From Myceligenerans indicum (GTDB lineage Bacteria > Actinomycetota > Actinomycetes > Actinomycetales > Cellulomonadaceae): 64,000 bases of DNA. The position numbers and the translations under genes were made by a program. The notes under the pieces are model-generated. The model saw nothing but the letters and a program-made list of their open reading frames with translations. It was not told where the DNA came from and made no database searches. The stretch lies in the NCBI RefSeq assembly GCF_016742955.1, contig NZ_JABBYC010000010.1:1-64000 (forward strand). Reading direction: 5' to 3'. Below are positions 34,185-44,835 of this stretch, piece by piece (the first letter of the stretch is position 1; each line of letters begins with the position of its first letter).

Positions 34185-35221
34185 TCTGCCTCCTCCTCCC
34201 GCACCGCTGCCGCGTCCCCGGACGCGCCGGTCCCCGGCGCGTCGGGCGCGACCGGCGGCGGGTCGTCCTCGTCGAACTCACTGGGACCGGCGTCCGGGTC
34301 GAGGTACTTGGCGCCGTCACCCGGACCGCCCGCCCAGCGGACCGTCAGCTCACCGAGGGACGTGACCTGCTCGAAACCGACCAGCCGGTCCCGGAACAGC
34401 TCCAGCAACGCGAGGAACCTCGCCACCACCACCAGACGCTCCGCCCCCGCGGTCAACGCACGGAAGGTCAGCACGCGCTCGGCCCGCAGACGGCGCACGA
34501 TCGTACCCGCCTCCTCGCGCACGCTCACCGCCGGCGCGTGCAGGTGCGTGAGAGACACCTCGGGCGGTGCCTTCGGCTGGAGGGCCTTGGCCGCCAGCGC
34601 GGCGAGCCGTGGACCGTCGACGGTCCACTTCAGCTCCGGCAGCAGGGCCGTCAGATGCGGCTCCAGCGGCGTCAGGCGCGGCACGCGACGCCCGGCCGTG
34701 GCCATCCGCTCGGCGAGCACCGCGGAGATCTCCTTGTAGGCGCGGTACTGCAGGAGCCGGGCGAACAGCAGGTCGCGCGCCTCCAGGAGTTCCAGGTCGT
34801 CGAGGTCCTCCTCGATGACGCCGGGCAGCAGCCGGGCCGCCTTGATGTCCAGCAGGGTCGCCGCGACGACCAGGAACTCCGAGGCCACGCCCAGGTCCCA
34901 GGACGGGTGCTCGTCCCCGCGGTCGGCGGCTTGGCGGGCTGCTTCCTCGGCGGCGCGGATGTGCGCGACGAACTCGTCGGTGACGGCCGCGAGCGCCACC
35001 TCGGTCACGTCCATCTCGTGCTTGGTGATCAGGCTCAGCAGGAGGTCGAACGGGCCGGTGAAGTTGTCGAGATGGACCTCGAAGCCACCGGCGGTGCGCT
35101 GTGGGCGCGGCCCGTCGTCCTGGGGGCCGGCCGCCTCGGGGGCGGCGTCGTCGCTGGAGGCCGGCGCGCCGTCGGACAGGATGTCGCCGGGTGCCTCCAG
35201 GACCTCAGGCGGCGTGGCCAC
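34181..35221 (-). CDS. scpA: Segregation and condensation protein ScpA
   Basis: A 346-aa kleisin. FEVHLDNFTGPFDLLLSLITKHEMDVTEV is broken by family numbering but clearly the ScpA N-terminal SMC-binding region (positions about 47-75), followed by EFLVVAATLLDIKAARLLP, and the C-terminal winged helix with VVARFLALLELFRDRLV. Acidic, proline-rich tails flank both ends. It overlaps parA by 17 bp (GTG start) and scpB by 4 bp, so all three are coupled. Confidence 0.95.
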   Translation of the reverse strand: MATPPEVLEAPGDILSDGAPASSDDAAPEAAGPQDDGPRPQRTAGGFEVHLDNFTGPFDLLLSLITKHEMDVTEVALAAVTDEFVAHIRAAEEAARQAADRGDEHPSWDLGVASEFLVVAATLLDIKAARLLPGVIEEDLDDLELLEARDLLFARLLQYRAYKEISAVLAERMATAGRRVPRLTPLEPHLTALLPELKWTVDGPRLAALAAKALQPKAPPEVSLTHLHAPAVSVREEAGTIVRRLRAERVLTFRALTAGAERLVVVARFLALLELFRDRLVGFEQVTSLGELTVRWAGGPGDGAKYLDPDAGPSEFDEDDPPPVAPDAPGTGASGDAAAVREEEAE

Positions 35222-36107
35222 GGGCCACGAGCTCCCGGGCGAGCTGACGGTAGGCGGACGCGCCGGGGTGTCCGGGCGCGTAGGCGGTGATCGGCTCGGC
35301 GGCCACGGTGGCGTCCGGGAACTTCACGGTGCGGCCGATGACGGAGTGCAGCAGCGTGTCGCCGAAGGCCTCGTGCACCCGGGCCACGACCTCCCGGGAG
35401 TGGAGGGTGCGCGAATCGTACATGGTGGGCAGAATACCGTCGATCTCCAGGGCGGGGTTCAGCCGGTCCCGCACCTTCTCGATCGTCTCGACCAGCAGTG
35501 CCACGCCGCGCAGCGCGAAGAACTCGCACTCCAGGGGGATCAGCACACCGTGCGCGGCCGTGAGCGCGTTGACGGTGAGGAGCCCGAGCGAGGGCTGGCA
35601 GTCGATGAGGATGACGTCGTAGTCGTCGACGATCGGGCGCAGCGCCCGCGACAGGACGGACTCCCGGGCGACCTCGCCGACGAGCTGGACCTCGGCGGCG
35701 GACAGGTCGATGTTCGCCGGCAGCACGTCGAGGCCCTCGATGCCCGACTCGATGAGGGTGTCCTCAACCCGCACCCCGCGTTCCATGAGCAGGTTGTAGA
35801 CGGTGACGTCGAGCTCGTGCGGGTTGACACCGATGCCCACCGACGCGGCACCCTGCGGGTCGAAGTCGACCAGCAGCACCTTGCGGCCGTGCTCCGCCAG
35901 GCAGGCACCGAGGTTGATGGTGGTGGTGGTCTTGCCGACCCCGCCCTTCTGGTTGCACATCGCGATGATGCGGGCCGGGCCGTGGCTGGTGAGCGGCGGC
36001 GGCTCCGGAAGATCCGGCATCACCCGTCCCACCACGTCCCGGACGACGTCGTCGGACGCGGGTGGCTCACCGGACGCAGGCCCGGCGTCGACCAGCGTGT
36101 CCGTCAT
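35205..36107 (-). CDS. ParA/Soj-family chromosome partitioning ATPase
   Basis: A 300-aa deviant Walker ATPase: CNQKGGVGKTTTTINLG (signature Lys and catalytic Lys), LLVDFDPQGAASVG (Walker A'), and VILIDCQPSLGLLTVNAL (Walker B). A 45-residue acidic/proline-rich N-terminus precedes it. This is the second ParA typically found upstream of scpAB in actinobacteria, not the origin-proximal parAB pair. GGAGGGAGC precedes the ATG at 36107; a longer frame to 36155 is less likely. Confidence 0.93.
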   Translation of the reverse strand: MTDTLVDAGPASGEPPASDDVVRDVVGRVMPDLPEPPPLTSHGPARIIAMCNQKGGVGKTTTTINLGACLAEHGRKVLLVDFDPQGAASVGIGVNPHELDVTVYNLLMERGVRVEDTLIESGIEGLDVLPANIDLSAAEVQLVGEVARESVLSRALRPIVDDYDVILIDCQPSLGLLTVNALTAAHGVLIPLECEFFALRGVALLVETIEKVRDRLNPALEIDGILPTMYDSRTLHSREVVARVHEAFGDTLLHSVIGRTVKFPDATVAAEPITAYAPGHPGASAYRQLARELVARGHAA

Positions 36108-36263
36108 CTCACCCGCTCCCTCCGTTCGGCCTCGTGCCTCGCTCACGCCCGTCACGCTATACCAGGCTCATCCCCGGAACTCGCCGAAACCCCGGCGCGC
36201 CCGAGATTCCCCGCGCTTGGGCAAGGGACGCCGGCGGCGCGGTGTCCTCCGGGCGGGTAGCAT

Positions 36264-36360
36264 GGGCGCAGGCTTCCGGCGTGAGAGCGTCGGCGGGATC
36301 CGAACGAGACAGCGGATCGACCGGCCCCGCGGGTCCACAACCGCGGGGCCGTTCATTTTT
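36264..36360 (+). ncRNA. Candidate small RNA ending at an orphan terminator
   Basis: An intrinsic terminator on + (GGCCCCGCGG at 36323-36332, 8-nt loop, CCGCGGGGCC at 36341-36350, then GTTCATTTTT) has no + strand gene upstream within the previous several kilobases. A TAGCAT hexamer at 36258-36263 could be a -10 box, but no good -35 is visible. The RNA would be about 90 nt. No known family is recognised. Confidence 0.3.
36323..36360 (+). terminator. Rho-independent terminator on + strand
   Basis: A perfect 10-bp GC stem with an 8-nt loop, followed by a run of five T on + only. Both flanking genes are on the minus strand, so it does not belong to them. Confidence 0.75.
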
Positions 36361-36418
36361 CCCGGGTGCTCGTTCCGACGGTCGCGTTCGGACGGTCAGG
36401 TTCGCGCGGGCCGCCGCA

Positions 36419-36447
36419 GTGTGCGGCCGCGGTGGGCGGCCGCACAC
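36419..36447 (-). terminator. Hairpin past the xerD stop codon
   Basis: GTGTGCGGCCGC (36419-36430) pairs perfectly with 36436-36447 across a 5-nt loop, 3 bp beyond the xerD stop. No T-run follows, so this is an I-shaped terminator as common in actinobacteria. Confidence 0.6.
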
Positions 36448-36450
36448 GGC

Positions 36451-37392
36451 TCAGCGGGCCCGGGGATGGGCGGCCGCGTAGACCTCGCGCAGGGCGTCGG
36501 GAGTGACCATCGTGTAGATCTGCGTGGTGGTGACCGACGCGTGGCCCAGCAGTTCCTGCACCACCCGGACGTCCGCTCCCCCGGCCAGCAGGTGGGTCGC
36601 GAACGAGTGCCGCAGCGTGTGCGGCGAGACGCCCGCCAGCCCGGCGCGGCCGGCCGCGGCCTGCAGGGCCGCCCACGCCGTCTGGCGTGACATCCGCCCT
36701 CCGCGCGCGTTCAGGAACAGGGCGGGCGTGCCCTGCTGCCGGGCCGCGGACGCCAGGACGGGCCGGGCGCGAACGAGGTACGCCTGCACGGCGTCGCGCG
36801 CGAAGGACCCGACCGGCACGACACGCTCCTTGTCGCCCTTGCCGCGCAGGCGGACGACCGGCGCGTCGCCGACGTCGTCCACGTCCAGGCCGACGATCTC
36901 CGAGATCCGCCCGCCCGTGGCGTACAGCAGCTCCAGCAGCGCCCGGTCACGCAGCGGCACCGGGCCCTCGCCCGCGCCCGCGGCGTCGAGCAGGCGAGAC
37001 ACGTCGTCCACGCTCAGGGCGTGCGGCAGCCGGCGCATCCGGGTGGGCGCATGCACCTGGGTGGTGGGGTCCTCGGCGGCCAGACCCTCCGCGTGCACGA
37101 ACCGGTGCCAGCCACGCACGGCGGCGAGAGCACGCGCCGTGGACGACGCCGACAGCGGGGCTCCGCCGTCGCCCCCCTGGCGGATCGCGTCGACGTAGGC
37201 CAGGACATCTGCCTCGGTGACCTGCGCCAGGCTCATCCGCCCCACCTCGCCGAGATGGGCGACGTAGCGCACGAGATCGCGGCCGTAGGCGTCGACGGTG
37301 TTGGCGGACAGCCCGCGCTCCACCCGCAGATGCGCGAGGTAGTCGCGAAGCGCCTCGCCGAGGACACCGTCGACCTCCGTCAGGCTGGACAC
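36451..37392 (-). CDS. xerD: Tyrosine recombinase XerD
   Basis: A 313-aa site-specific recombinase. The N-terminal SAM-like domain spans about 1-105 ([26 protein letters not shown]). Catalytic residues appear in order: Arg in [13 protein letters not shown], Lys in [12 protein letters not shown], His and Arg in [12 protein letters not shown], His in [14 protein letters not shown], and the nucleophilic Tyr in TQIYT. It resolves chromosome dimers at dif with XerC. GTG start. It lies upstream of the parA/scpAB row as in related genomes. Confidence 0.94.
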   Translation of the reverse strand: MSSLTEVDGVLGEALRDYLAHLRVERGLSANTVDAYGRDLVRYVAHLGEVGRMSLAQVTEADVLAYVDAIRQGGDGGAPLSASSTARALAAVRGWHRFVHAEGLAAEDPTTQVHAPTRMRRLPHALSVDDVSRLLDAAGAGEGPVPLRDRALLELLYATGGRISEIVGLDVDDVGDAPVVRLRGKGDKERVVPVGSFARDAVQAYLVRARPVLASAARQQGTPALFLNARGGRMSRQTAWAALQAAAGRAGLAGVSPHTLRHSFATHLLAGGADVRVVQELLGHASVTTTQIYTMVTPDALREVYAAAHPRAR

Positions 37393-37465
37393 GGTCCCAT
37401 CATGCCTTCCACCGGCACACGGACCGCCACGGCACGCCGTGATATCGCGCCCGTCGCGAAGGCAG

Positions 37466-38335
37466 TCACGACGGGTTGATGTTGAACAGCTCCGCCCGGC
37501 TGCGGATCACCTGCGCCCGCGCCAGGCGGGGCTTGTCCGAGCCGTCGCGGATCACGCCGCCGGCGGCCTCGAACTCCGCGAGGAAGTCGACGGCCCAGGC
37601 GACGTCGGACGGCGACGGGCTGAAGCACTCGTTGATGACGGCGGGCTGCTCCAGGTCGAGGCACAGCTTGCCGGTCATGCCGAGAGCGACCGCGTCGGCC
37701 GACTGCTCGCGCAACAGGGCGTGCGCGGACCCGACCGTCGGGCCGTCGACCGGGCCCGGCAGGCCCCCGATCCGGCTCGCCAGCACGAGCCGCGTGCGCG
37801 GGTAGGCCATGGGGATGGGCTCGTTCGCCGCACCCGTGTCACGCCGGTAGTCACCGGAACCGAACGCGAGGCGGAACGTCCCCCGGGCCCGGGCGATGTT
37901 GACGGCCTCCTCGATCCCGAGGGCGGACTCCACCAGCGGGATGACCGGAACCTCACCACCCAGGCGCTGCGCGGTGTCGATGACGTCGTCCGCCGACTCC
38001 GTCTTGGCCAGCATGACACCGGCCAGCCCCTCCACGTCCCGCAGCCGGGCGACGTCGTCCGCCCAGGCCGACGAGGTGCGGTCGTTGATCCGCACCCAGG
38101 CGCTGCCGCCACCGCGCAGCCAGGCGATCACGCGGTCACGCGCCTCGTCCTTCAGGCTGTCGTCGATGGCGTCCTCGCAGTCGAGCAGGATCTGGTCGGC
38201 GCGGGAGAGCTGGGCGTCGTCGAACGCGTCTGTCCGCATCGCCGAGAGCAGGAGCCACGAGCGAGCGTAGTCAGGTGCCACACGCCTCTTCTCGCGGGCG
38301 GTGCGGCGGGCGGTGAGGTCTGTGGAATCGGTCAC
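37466..38335 (-). CDS. HpcH/HpaI-family (CitE-like) aldolase/lyase
   Basis: A 289-aa TIM-barrel protein of the CitE/HpcH group. [15 protein letters not shown] at the start, [18 protein letters not shown] (metal/acid-binding strand; the D-E-D pattern typical of CitE-like proteins), [19 protein letters not shown], and [25 protein letters not shown] near the end. Likely cleaves a beta-hydroxy- or malyl-type acyl-CoA. A GTG at 38335 (VTDSTDL) is chosen; another GTG is two codons upstream. No citF or citD partner is present, so a stand-alone CitE-like protein is meant. Confidence 0.88.
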   Translation of the reverse strand: MTDSTDLTARRTAREKRRVAPDYARSWLLLSAMRTDAFDDAQLSRADQILLDCEDAIDDSLKDEARDRVIAWLRGGGSAWVRINDRTSSAWADDVARLRDVEGLAGVMLAKTESADDVIDTAQRLGGEVPVIPLVESALGIEEAVNIARARGTFRLAFGSGDYRRDTGAANEPIPMAYPRTRLVLASRIGGLPGPVDGPTVGSAHALLREQSADAVALGMTGKLCLDLEQPAVINECFSPSPSDVAWAVDFLAEFEAAGGVIRDGSDKPRLARAQVIRSRAELFNINPS

Positions 38336-38497
38336 GGTCACAGGGTCGATGCTATGCCCGGCGAGGGCACGCACGCGGACGCCGGTGGGGACAAGACTTC
38401 GCGCGCGGCGTTGTCGGGTGACATCGTCCGGGACACCACACGGACCGACGCCGGCACCGCGGGCCCGCACATCCCGGGGCGCCGCGTGCACGACGCG

Positions 38498-39529
38498 TCA
38501 GAACGGCAGGAAGACGTCCACCGCGACGGCCAGGAAGAGCACCGACAGATAGGTGATCGACGCGTGGAACACCTTCATCGCGCCCAGCCGCTTGCCCGTG
38601 GCACCCCGCTTGGCGCGGCGCAGCATGAGGATCGTGGACGCGAGGAACCAGGCACCGAGCCCGGCCGCCACCGCCGTGTACACCCAGCTCATTCCCGCCA
38701 GCGGCACCAGCACCACGGAGCAGGCGATCATCGCGAGCGTGTAGCCGACCATCTCCGCGGCGACACGACGGTCGTCCGAGACGACCGGGAGCATCGGCAC
38801 GTCGGCCGCGGCATAGTCCCGCTTGAACTTGATCGACAGCGGCCAGTAGTGCGGCGGCGTCCAGAAGAAGATGACGCCGAACAGCGCGAGCGCCGACCAG
38901 CTCAGCCCGCCCGTGACCGCCGCCCAGCCGATGAACACCGGCATGCAGCCCGCGATCCCGCCCCACACGATGTTCTGCGGCGTACGCCGCTTCAGGATCA
39001 TCGTGTAGCCCACCACGTAGATCGCGATCGCGGCCGCCGTCAGCCACGCCGACGCGAGATTGACCACCAGGGCGAACCAGGCCAGCGCGAGCGCGCACAG
39101 GACCCACGAGAACACCAGGCCCGCCCGCGCCGAGATCTCACCCGTCGCCAGCGGCCGACGCTTTGTCCGGTTCATCACCTTGTCGATGTCCCGGTCCAGA
39201 TACATGTTGAACGCGTTCGCACTCCCCGCCGCGAGCGCCCCGCCGATCAGGGTGGCGACCATCAGCCACACCGAGGGCCAGCCGCCCTCCGCCAGGATCA
39301 TCGTGGGAATCGTCGTGACCAGCAGCAGCTCGATCACACGCGGCTTGGTCAGCGCGACGTACGCACCCACCCGGCGCAGGAACCGGCCCCCCGGGCGGCG
39401 GTCGTAGTTGGCCAGGCCCTCACGAGCGTCCTCGACCTGCGGGACACGGCCCGGCGACACGGTCCCGGCCGTGGCGGCGGACGCTCGGTCGACGGATGAC
39501 GGCGAGGCATCGCCTGCGAACCTGCTCAC
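38498..39529 (-). CDS. ctaB: Protoheme IX farnesyltransferase
   Basis: A 343-aa UbiA-family prenyltransferase: AYVALTKPRVIELLLVTTIP at the first helix, the prenyl-diphosphate motif NAFNMYLDRDIDKVMNRTKR, then YTMILKRRTPQN and the second Asp-rich loop near KFKRDYAAADVPMLPVV. About eight membrane helices. It makes heme O for the aa3-type terminal oxidase. GTG start. It is divergent from tkt, the conserved actinobacterial arrangement. Confidence 0.95.
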   Translation of the reverse strand: MSRFAGDASPSSVDRASAATAGTVSPGRVPQVEDAREGLANYDRRPGGRFLRRVGAYVALTKPRVIELLLVTTIPTMILAEGGWPSVWLMVATLIGGALAAGSANAFNMYLDRDIDKVMNRTKRRPLATGEISARAGLVFSWVLCALALAWFALVVNLASAWLTAAAIAIYVVGYTMILKRRTPQNIVWGGIAGCMPVFIGWAAVTGGLSWSALALFGVIFFWTPPHYWPLSIKFKRDYAAADVPMLPVVSDDRRVAAEMVGYTLAMIACSVVLVPLAGMSWVYTAVAAGLGAWFLASTILMLRRAKRGATGKRLGAMKVFHASITYLSVLFLAVAVDVFLPF

Positions 39530-39786
39530 GGGATGGACGTTCCGTTCGGACGGGGCGGACAGGGCGTGCTCATGGTACGCCGCACGCGACGTGGGCCGCT
39601 GCCCGTCACCACAGGCGTTCGTGTGACGTTCGCCGCGCAAGGGGTACACGGAGCGGACAGCTCGACGCGAGCGCCTGGGTGCGGTTATAGGGTGAGTGCG
39701 GTATCCACGGCGGCCGTTCAACGACCCGTCGCCGCACGTACGACCCGCGCGGCCTGTCTGCGCCGGCGGTGAGAAGAGGATTCGAG
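39530..39786. promoter_or_regulatory. ctaB-tkt divergent promoter region
   Basis: 257 bp separating divergent genes. A -10-like TATAGG lies on + at 39686-39691, about 100 nt before the tkt ATG, but no convincing -35 accompanies it. No palindromic operator was recognised. GAGAAGAGGA lies before the tkt ATG. Confidence 0.4.
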
Positions 39787-41895
39787 ATGACGTTCGACCC
39801 CACCCTGTCCCCGCTCGACTGGTCCGAGCTCGACCAGCGCGCGGTGACGTCGATCAAGGCGCTCGCGGCCGATGCCGTGGAGAAGGTCGGCAACGGGCAC
39901 CCCGGCACCGCGATCTCCCTGGCTCCCGCCGCCTACCTCCTGTTCCAGAAGACGATGCGTCACGACCCGGCCGACCCGGCCTGGGTGGGCCGCGACCGGT
40001 TCGTGCTGAGCGCGGGCCACTCCTCCCTGACGCTGTACCTGCAGCTCTTCCTCGCGGGCTACGGCCTGGAGATGGAGGACCTCGCGGCGCTGCGCACCTG
40101 GGGCTCGAAGACGCCGGGCCACCCGGAGTACCGCCACACGGAGGGCGTGGAGATCACCACCGGCCCGCTGGGCCAGGGCCTGGCCTCGGCCGTGGGCATG
40201 GCGTTCGCCGCCCGCCGCGAGCGGGGCCTGCTGGACCCGGAGGCCGCCGCGGGGACGTCGCCGTTCGACCACCACGTGTACGTCATCGCGTCCGACGGTG
40301 ACCTGCAGGAGGGCGTCACCAGTGAGGCGTCGTCGCTCGCGGGACACCAGCAGCTCGGCAACCTCGTCGTGATCTGGGACGACAACAAGATCTCGATCGA
40401 GGACGACACGGACATCGCGTTCACCGAGGATGTCCTGGCGCGCTACGCGGCCTACGGCTGGCACACCCAGAAGGTGGACTGGACCTCCGGCGGCACCGGC
40501 TACGCCGAGGACGTCGAGGGCCTGGCCGGCGCGATCGAGGCCGCCAAGGCGGAGACCGGCAAGCCGTCGATCATCGCGCTGCGCACCATCATCGGCTGGC
40601 CGTCGCCCGGCAAGCAGAACACGGGCGGCATCCACGGCTCCAAGCTCGGCGGCGAGGAGCTGACCGCGCTGAAGCAGGAGCTCGGCCTCGACCCCGAGGT
40701 GTCCTTCCACATCGACGACGACGTCCTGGCCCACACCCGTGCCGTGGCCGAGCACCAGGCGGGTGCGCGCAAGGAGTGGGAGAAGGCCTACACCTCCTGG
40801 CGGTCGGCCAACCCCGCCGGCGCCGCGCTGCTGGACCGGCTCACCAAGCATGAGCTTCCCGAGGGCTGGGCCGACGCCCTGCCCGAGTTCCCCGCGGACA
40901 CGGAGAAGGGCCTGGCCACCCGTGCGGCGTCGGGCAAGGTCCTCACGGCTCTGAAGGACGTCCTGCCCGAGCTGTGGGGCGGTTCGGCCGACCTCGCGGG
41001 CTCGAACAACACGACGATGGACGGCGAGCCGTCCTTCGTGCCCGCCGAGCACGCCACGAAGAAGTTCCCCGGCGACCAGTACGGCCGCACGCTGCACTTC
41101 GGCATCCGCGAGCACGGCATGGGCGCGATCCTCAACGGCATCGTGCTGCACGGCCTGACCCGCCCGTACGGCGGCACGTTCCTCCAGTTCGCGGACTACA
41201 TGCGGGCATCGGTCCGCCTCGCGGCCCTGATGGAGATCCCGACGACGTTCGTGTGGACGCACGACTCGATCGGCCTGGGCGAGGACGGCCCCACGCACCA
41301 GCCCGTCGAGCACCTCGCGGCGCTGCGCGCCATCCCGCATCTCGACGTCGTGCGTCCGGCCGACGCGAACGAGACCGCCTGGGCCTGGCGCGGCATCCTG
41401 GAGAACACCCAGAACCCGGCCGGCATCGTGCTCACCCGCCAGGGCGTACCGACCTACCCGCGCGGCACCGACGGCTTCGCCGGCGCCGAGGGCACGCTGC
41501 GGGGCGGTTACACCCTGCTGGACACGGACGGCACGCCCGACGTGGTCCTGGTCGGCACCGGCTCGGAGGTGCAGCTCGCGGTGCAGGCGCGTGAGCTGCT
41601 CGCCGCGGACGGCGTGCAGGCCCGGGTCGTGTCGATGCCGTCGGTCGAGTGGTTCGCCCGGCAGGACGAGGCATACCGCGAGCAGGTGCTCCCGGCCGCC
41701 GTGAAGGCGCGCGTGTCGGTCGAGGCCGGCATCGCGCAGGGCTGGCGGGAGATCGTGGGCGACGCGGGCCGCTCCGTCTCGCTCGAGCACTACGGCGCCT
41801 CCGCGGACTACAAGACGCTCTTCACCGAGTACGGCATCACGGCCGAGGCCGTGGCCCAGGCAGCGAAGGACTCGATCGCCGCCGCATCCGCCTGA
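39787..41895 (+). CDS. tkt: Transketolase
   Basis: A 702-aa thiamine-diphosphate enzyme. ThDP/Mg binding: [19 protein letters not shown] and [17 protein letters not shown]-terminal [20 protein letters not shown] and [20 protein letters not shown] are transketolase signatures; [21 protein letters not shown] is in the pyrimidine-binding domain. Length is normal. GAGAAGAGGA precedes the ATG. It begins the non-oxidative and oxidative pentose phosphate operon tkt-tal-zwf-opcA-pgl. Confidence 0.98.
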   Translation: MTFDPTLSPLDWSELDQRAVTSIKALAADAVEKVGNGHPGTAISLAPAAYLLFQKTMRHDPADPAWVGRDRFVLSAGHSSLTLYLQLFLAGYGLEMEDLAALRTWGSKTPGHPEYRHTEGVEITTGPLGQGLASAVGMAFAARRERGLLDPEAAAGTSPFDHHVYVIASDGDLQEGVTSEASSLAGHQQLGNLVVIWDDNKISIEDDTDIAFTEDVLARYAAYGWHTQKVDWTSGGTGYAEDVEGLAGAIEAAKAETGKPSIIALRTIIGWPSPGKQNTGGIHGSKLGGEELTALKQELGLDPEVSFHIDDDVLAHTRAVAEHQAGARKEWEKAYTSWRSANPAGAALLDRLTKHELPEGWADALPEFPADTEKGLATRAASGKVLTALKDVLPELWGGSADLAGSNNTTMDGEPSFVPAEHATKKFPGDQYGRTLHFGIREHGMGAILNGIVLHGLTRPYGGTFLQFADYMRASVRLAALMEIPTTFVWTHDSIGLGEDGPTHQPVEHLAALRAIPHLDVVRPADANETAWAWRGILENTQNPAGIVLTRQGVPTYPRGTDGFAGAEGTLRGGYTLLDTDGTPDVVLVGTGSEVQLAVQARELLAADGVQARVVSMPSVEWFARQDEAYREQVLPAAVKARVSVEAGIAQGWREIVGDAGRSVSLEHYGASADYKTLFTEYGITAEAVAQAAKDSIAAASA

Positions 41896-41952
41896 GGTAC
41901 CTCGCCTCCAGGGATCTGGATCCGAGCGCACGACGAGAGAGGAGCAGGCACA

Positions 41953-43065
41953 TTGAGTGAGCAGGCGAACCCCACACAGCGGCTGTCGGAGGCCGGTGTG
42001 TCCATCTGGCTGGACGACCTGTCCCGCGAGCGGTTGTCCACCGGCAACCTCGCGGAGCTGATCGAGACGAGGAACGTGGTCGGCGTCACCACGAACCCCA
42101 CGATCTTCGCCGGCGCCCTGTCCGGGGGCGACGCGTACGCCGGCGCCCTCGCCGAGCTGGCCGGGACGGACGTCGAGGCCGCCGTCGAGCAGATCACCAC
42201 CGACGACGTACGTGCCGCGGCCGACGTGCTGCGCGGCGTGTACGACCGCTCGGGCACGGTCGACGGCCGGGTGTCCATCGAGGTGGACCCGCGCCTGGCG
42301 CGGGACACCGAGGCGACCATCGCGGTCGCGAAGCGGCTGTGGACCACGGTCGACCGGCCGAACGTCATGATCAAGATCCCCGCCACCGTCGAGGGCCTGC
42401 CCGCGATCACGGCGGCCCTGGCGGAGGGCATCAGCGTCAACGTCACGCTGATCTTCTCCATCGAGCGGTACCGGGCCGTCATGGACGCGTTCCTGGCGGG
42501 CCTGGAGGCGGCGCGGGAGAACGGGCACGACCTCGCACCGATCGGCTCGGTGGCGTCGTTCTTCGTCTCCCGTGTGGACTCGGAGGTCGACAAGCGTCTC
42601 GACGCCGTCGGCTCCGACGACGCCCTGGCCCTGCGCGGCCAGGCCGCCATCGCGAACGCCCGCCTGGCCTTCGCGGCCTACGAGGAGGTCTTCGCGAGCG
42701 AGCGCTGGTCGGCGCTGGCCGCCGCCGGCGCCCACCCGCAGCGTCCGCTGTGGGCGTCCACCGGCGTGAAGAACCCGGAGTACCGCGACACCATGTACGT
42801 GGACGAGCTCGTGGTCGACGGCGTGGTCAACACCATGCCGCAGAAGACGCTCGACGCCTTCGCCGACCACGGCATCGTGCTGGCCGACACGGTCACCGGG
42901 ACCTCCGGGACCGCGGCGGCGACCGTCGCGGCGATCGAGGCCCACGGCATCTCCATGGACGAGGTCACCCAGCTCCTGGAGGACGAGGGCGTGGTCAAGT
43001 TCGAGAAGAGCTGGGACGAGCTGCTGGCCACCACCCAGGCCGGCCTCGACGCGGCGGGCAGCTGA
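41953..43065 (+). CDS. tal: Transaldolase
   Basis: A 370-aa actinobacterial-type transaldolase: [18 protein letters not shown] at the start, [11 protein letters not shown], the Schiff-base Lys in [16 protein letters not shown], and [20 protein letters not shown]. The start codon appears to be TTG at 41953 with AGGAGCAGG just upstream, giving [11 protein letters not shown]. Gap to tkt is 57 bp; to zwf it is 126 bp. Confidence 0.96.
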   Translation: MSEQANPTQRLSEAGVSIWLDDLSRERLSTGNLAELIETRNVVGVTTNPTIFAGALSGGDAYAGALAELAGTDVEAAVEQITTDDVRAAADVLRGVYDRSGTVDGRVSIEVDPRLARDTEATIAVAKRLWTTVDRPNVMIKIPATVEGLPAITAALAEGISVNVTLIFSIERYRAVMDAFLAGLEAARENGHDLAPIGSVASFFVSRVDSEVDKRLDAVGSDDALALRGQAAIANARLAFAAYEEVFASERWSALAAAGAHPQRPLWASTGVKNPEYRDTMYVDELVVDGVVNTMPQKTLDAFADHGIVLADTVTGTSGTAAATVAAIEAHGISMDEVTQLLEDEGVVKFEKSWDELLATTQAGLDAAGS

Positions 43066-43191
43066 CGAAGGACGCGGCGAGGTCCCCCACCCGCCACGCC
43101 ACCGGTGCCCGCCGCGCGGGCTGCGGGCGCCGGGCGACAGCGGCCGTGGGGCCGACGTCGCGATACACACGCACAATCTCGGAGGACGTCG

Positions 43192-44748
43192 TTGCGACCA
43201 GCAAGGATCAGTGCCGAACACAACCCTCTACGTGACCCCCTCGACCTCCGTCTGCCTCGCATCGCGGGGCCGTGCGGTCTGGTCATCTTCGGGGTGACCG
43301 GCGACCTGTCGCGCAAGAAGCTCATGCCCGCGGTCTACGACCTGGCCAACCGTGGTCTGCTGCCGCCCGGCTTCGCGCTGACGGGCTTCGCCCGCCGCGA
43401 GTGGTCGGACCAGGATTTCGCCCAGATCGTGCACGACGCGGTCAAGGAGCACGCCCGCACGCCCTTCCGTGAGGCCACCTGGCGCCAGCTCGCCGAGGGC
43501 ATCCGGTTCGTGGAGGGCTCGTTCGACGACGACGACGCGTTCGCGCGGCTGCGCGAGACCGTCGAGACCCTGGACGCCGAGCGCGGCACGGGCGGGAACC
43601 ACGCGTTCTACCTCTCCGTGCCGCCGAGCGCGTTCCCCCTGGTGTGCCGCCAGCTGTCCAAGCACGGGCTGTCGACCCCTGACACGGACCTGTCCGACGG
43701 CGAGGCCTGGCGGCGCGTCGTCATCGAGAAGCCGTTCGGCCACGACCTGGAGAGCGCACGCGAGCTGGACAACGTCGTCTCGGAGGTCTTCCCGCCGGAC
43801 TCCGTGTTCCGCATCGACCACTACCTGGGCAAGGAGACGGTCCAGAACATCCTGGCGCTGCGGTTCGCCAACCAGATGTTCGAGCCGATCTGGAACGCCA
43901 ACTACGTGGACCACGTGCAGATCACGATGGCCGAGGACATCGGCATCGGCGGACGCGCGGGCTACTACGACGGGATCGGCGCCGCCCGCGACGTCATCCA
44001 GAACCACCTGCTGCAGCTCCTCGCGCTCGTCGCGATGGAGGAGCCCGTCACCTTCGACGCCGCCGAGCTGCGGGCCGAGAAGATCAAGGTCCTCTCCTCC
44101 CTGCGGCTGCCGAAGTCCCTGGGCCGCCACACGGCCCGCGGCCAGTACGCCGCGGCGTGGCAGGGCGGTGAGGAGGTCAACGGCTTCCTCCAGGAGGACG
44201 GCATCGCACCGGACTCCACCACCGAGACGTACGCCGCGATCAAGGTGGACGTGGACAACCGCCGCTGGGCGGGCGTCCCGTTCTACCTGCGCAGCGGCAA
44301 GCGGCTGGGCCGCCGCGTCACGGAGGTGGCGGTCGTCTTCAAGAAGGCACCGCACCTGCCGTTCGAGTCGTCGCTCACGTCGGAGCTGGGAAACAACGCC
44401 CTGGTGATCCGCGTGCAGCCGGACGAGGGCGTGACGATGCGGTTCGGCGCCAAGGTGCCGGGCACGGCCATGCAGGTGCGCGACGTCACGATGGACTTCG
44501 GGTACGGGCACTCGTTCACCGAGTCCTCCCCGGAGGCGTACGAGCGCCTCATCCTCGACGTCCTGCTCGGGGACCCGCCGCTGTTCCCCACGCACCAGGA
44601 GGTCGAGCTGTCCTGGAAGGTGCTGGACCCGATCACGGCCTACTGGGCCAAGCAGGGCCAGCCGGAGCAGTACGCGTCCGGGACCTGGGGGCCGCCGTCG
44701 GCGGACCAGATGCTGGCCCGCGACGGCCGTGTCTGGAGGCGACCATGA
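43192..44748 (+). CDS. zwf: Glucose-6-phosphate 1-dehydrogenase
   Basis: A 518-aa enzyme. NADP-binding VIFGVTGDLSRKKLMPAVYDL, active-site FRIDHYLGKETVQN and VIEKPFGHDL are all present. The TTG at 43192 with GGAGG upstream gives LRPARISAEHNPLRDPLDLR, the usual N-terminus of actinobacterial Zwf; a GTG frame from 43105 lacks similarity. It makes 6-phosphogluconolactone and NADPH and is assembled with OpcA, encoded next. Confidence 0.97.
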   Translation: MRPARISAEHNPLRDPLDLRLPRIAGPCGLVIFGVTGDLSRKKLMPAVYDLANRGLLPPGFALTGFARREWSDQDFAQIVHDAVKEHARTPFREATWRQLAEGIRFVEGSFDDDDAFARLRETVETLDAERGTGGNHAFYLSVPPSAFPLVCRQLSKHGLSTPDTDLSDGEAWRRVVIEKPFGHDLESARELDNVVSEVFPPDSVFRIDHYLGKETVQNILALRFANQMFEPIWNANYVDHVQITMAEDIGIGGRAGYYDGIGAARDVIQNHLLQLLALVAMEEPVTFDAAELRAEKIKVLSSLRLPKSLGRHTARGQYAAAWQGGEEVNGFLQEDGIAPDSTTETYAAIKVDVDNRRWAGVPFYLRSGKRLGRRVTEVAVVFKKAPHLPFESSLTSELGNNALVIRVQPDEGVTMRFGAKVPGTAMQVRDVTMDFGYGHSFTESSPEAYERLILDVLLGDPPLFPTHQEVELSWKVLDPITAYWAKQGQPEQYASGTWGPPSADQMLARDGRVWRRP

Positions 44749-44835
44749 CGTGGCCCCAGGACCCCCGCAGCAGCCAGGTGCGGGCGGCCGTGACGTCGCC
44801 GGAGCGCGAAGGAACCACCTCGAAGGGCGGGGACC

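Larger units (their letters stand above)
36108..36450. other. Gene-free interval between parA and xerD
   Basis: About 340 bp without a supported gene. It contains a + strand hairpin with a T-run (36323-36360), a TAGCAT -10-like hexamer (36258-36263) and the hairpin past the xerD stop (36419-36447). A small + strand RNA is possible. Confidence 0.7.

Noticed and set aside
35205..36107. Origin-linked parA of a parAB pair
   Set aside because: No parB follows. The gene is coupled to scpA and scpB, matching the separate ParA-like gene of that row.
39718..43221. An 1167-codon minus frame over tkt and tal
   Set aside because: Antisense artefact of GC-rich coding DNA. tkt and tal are unambiguous on +.
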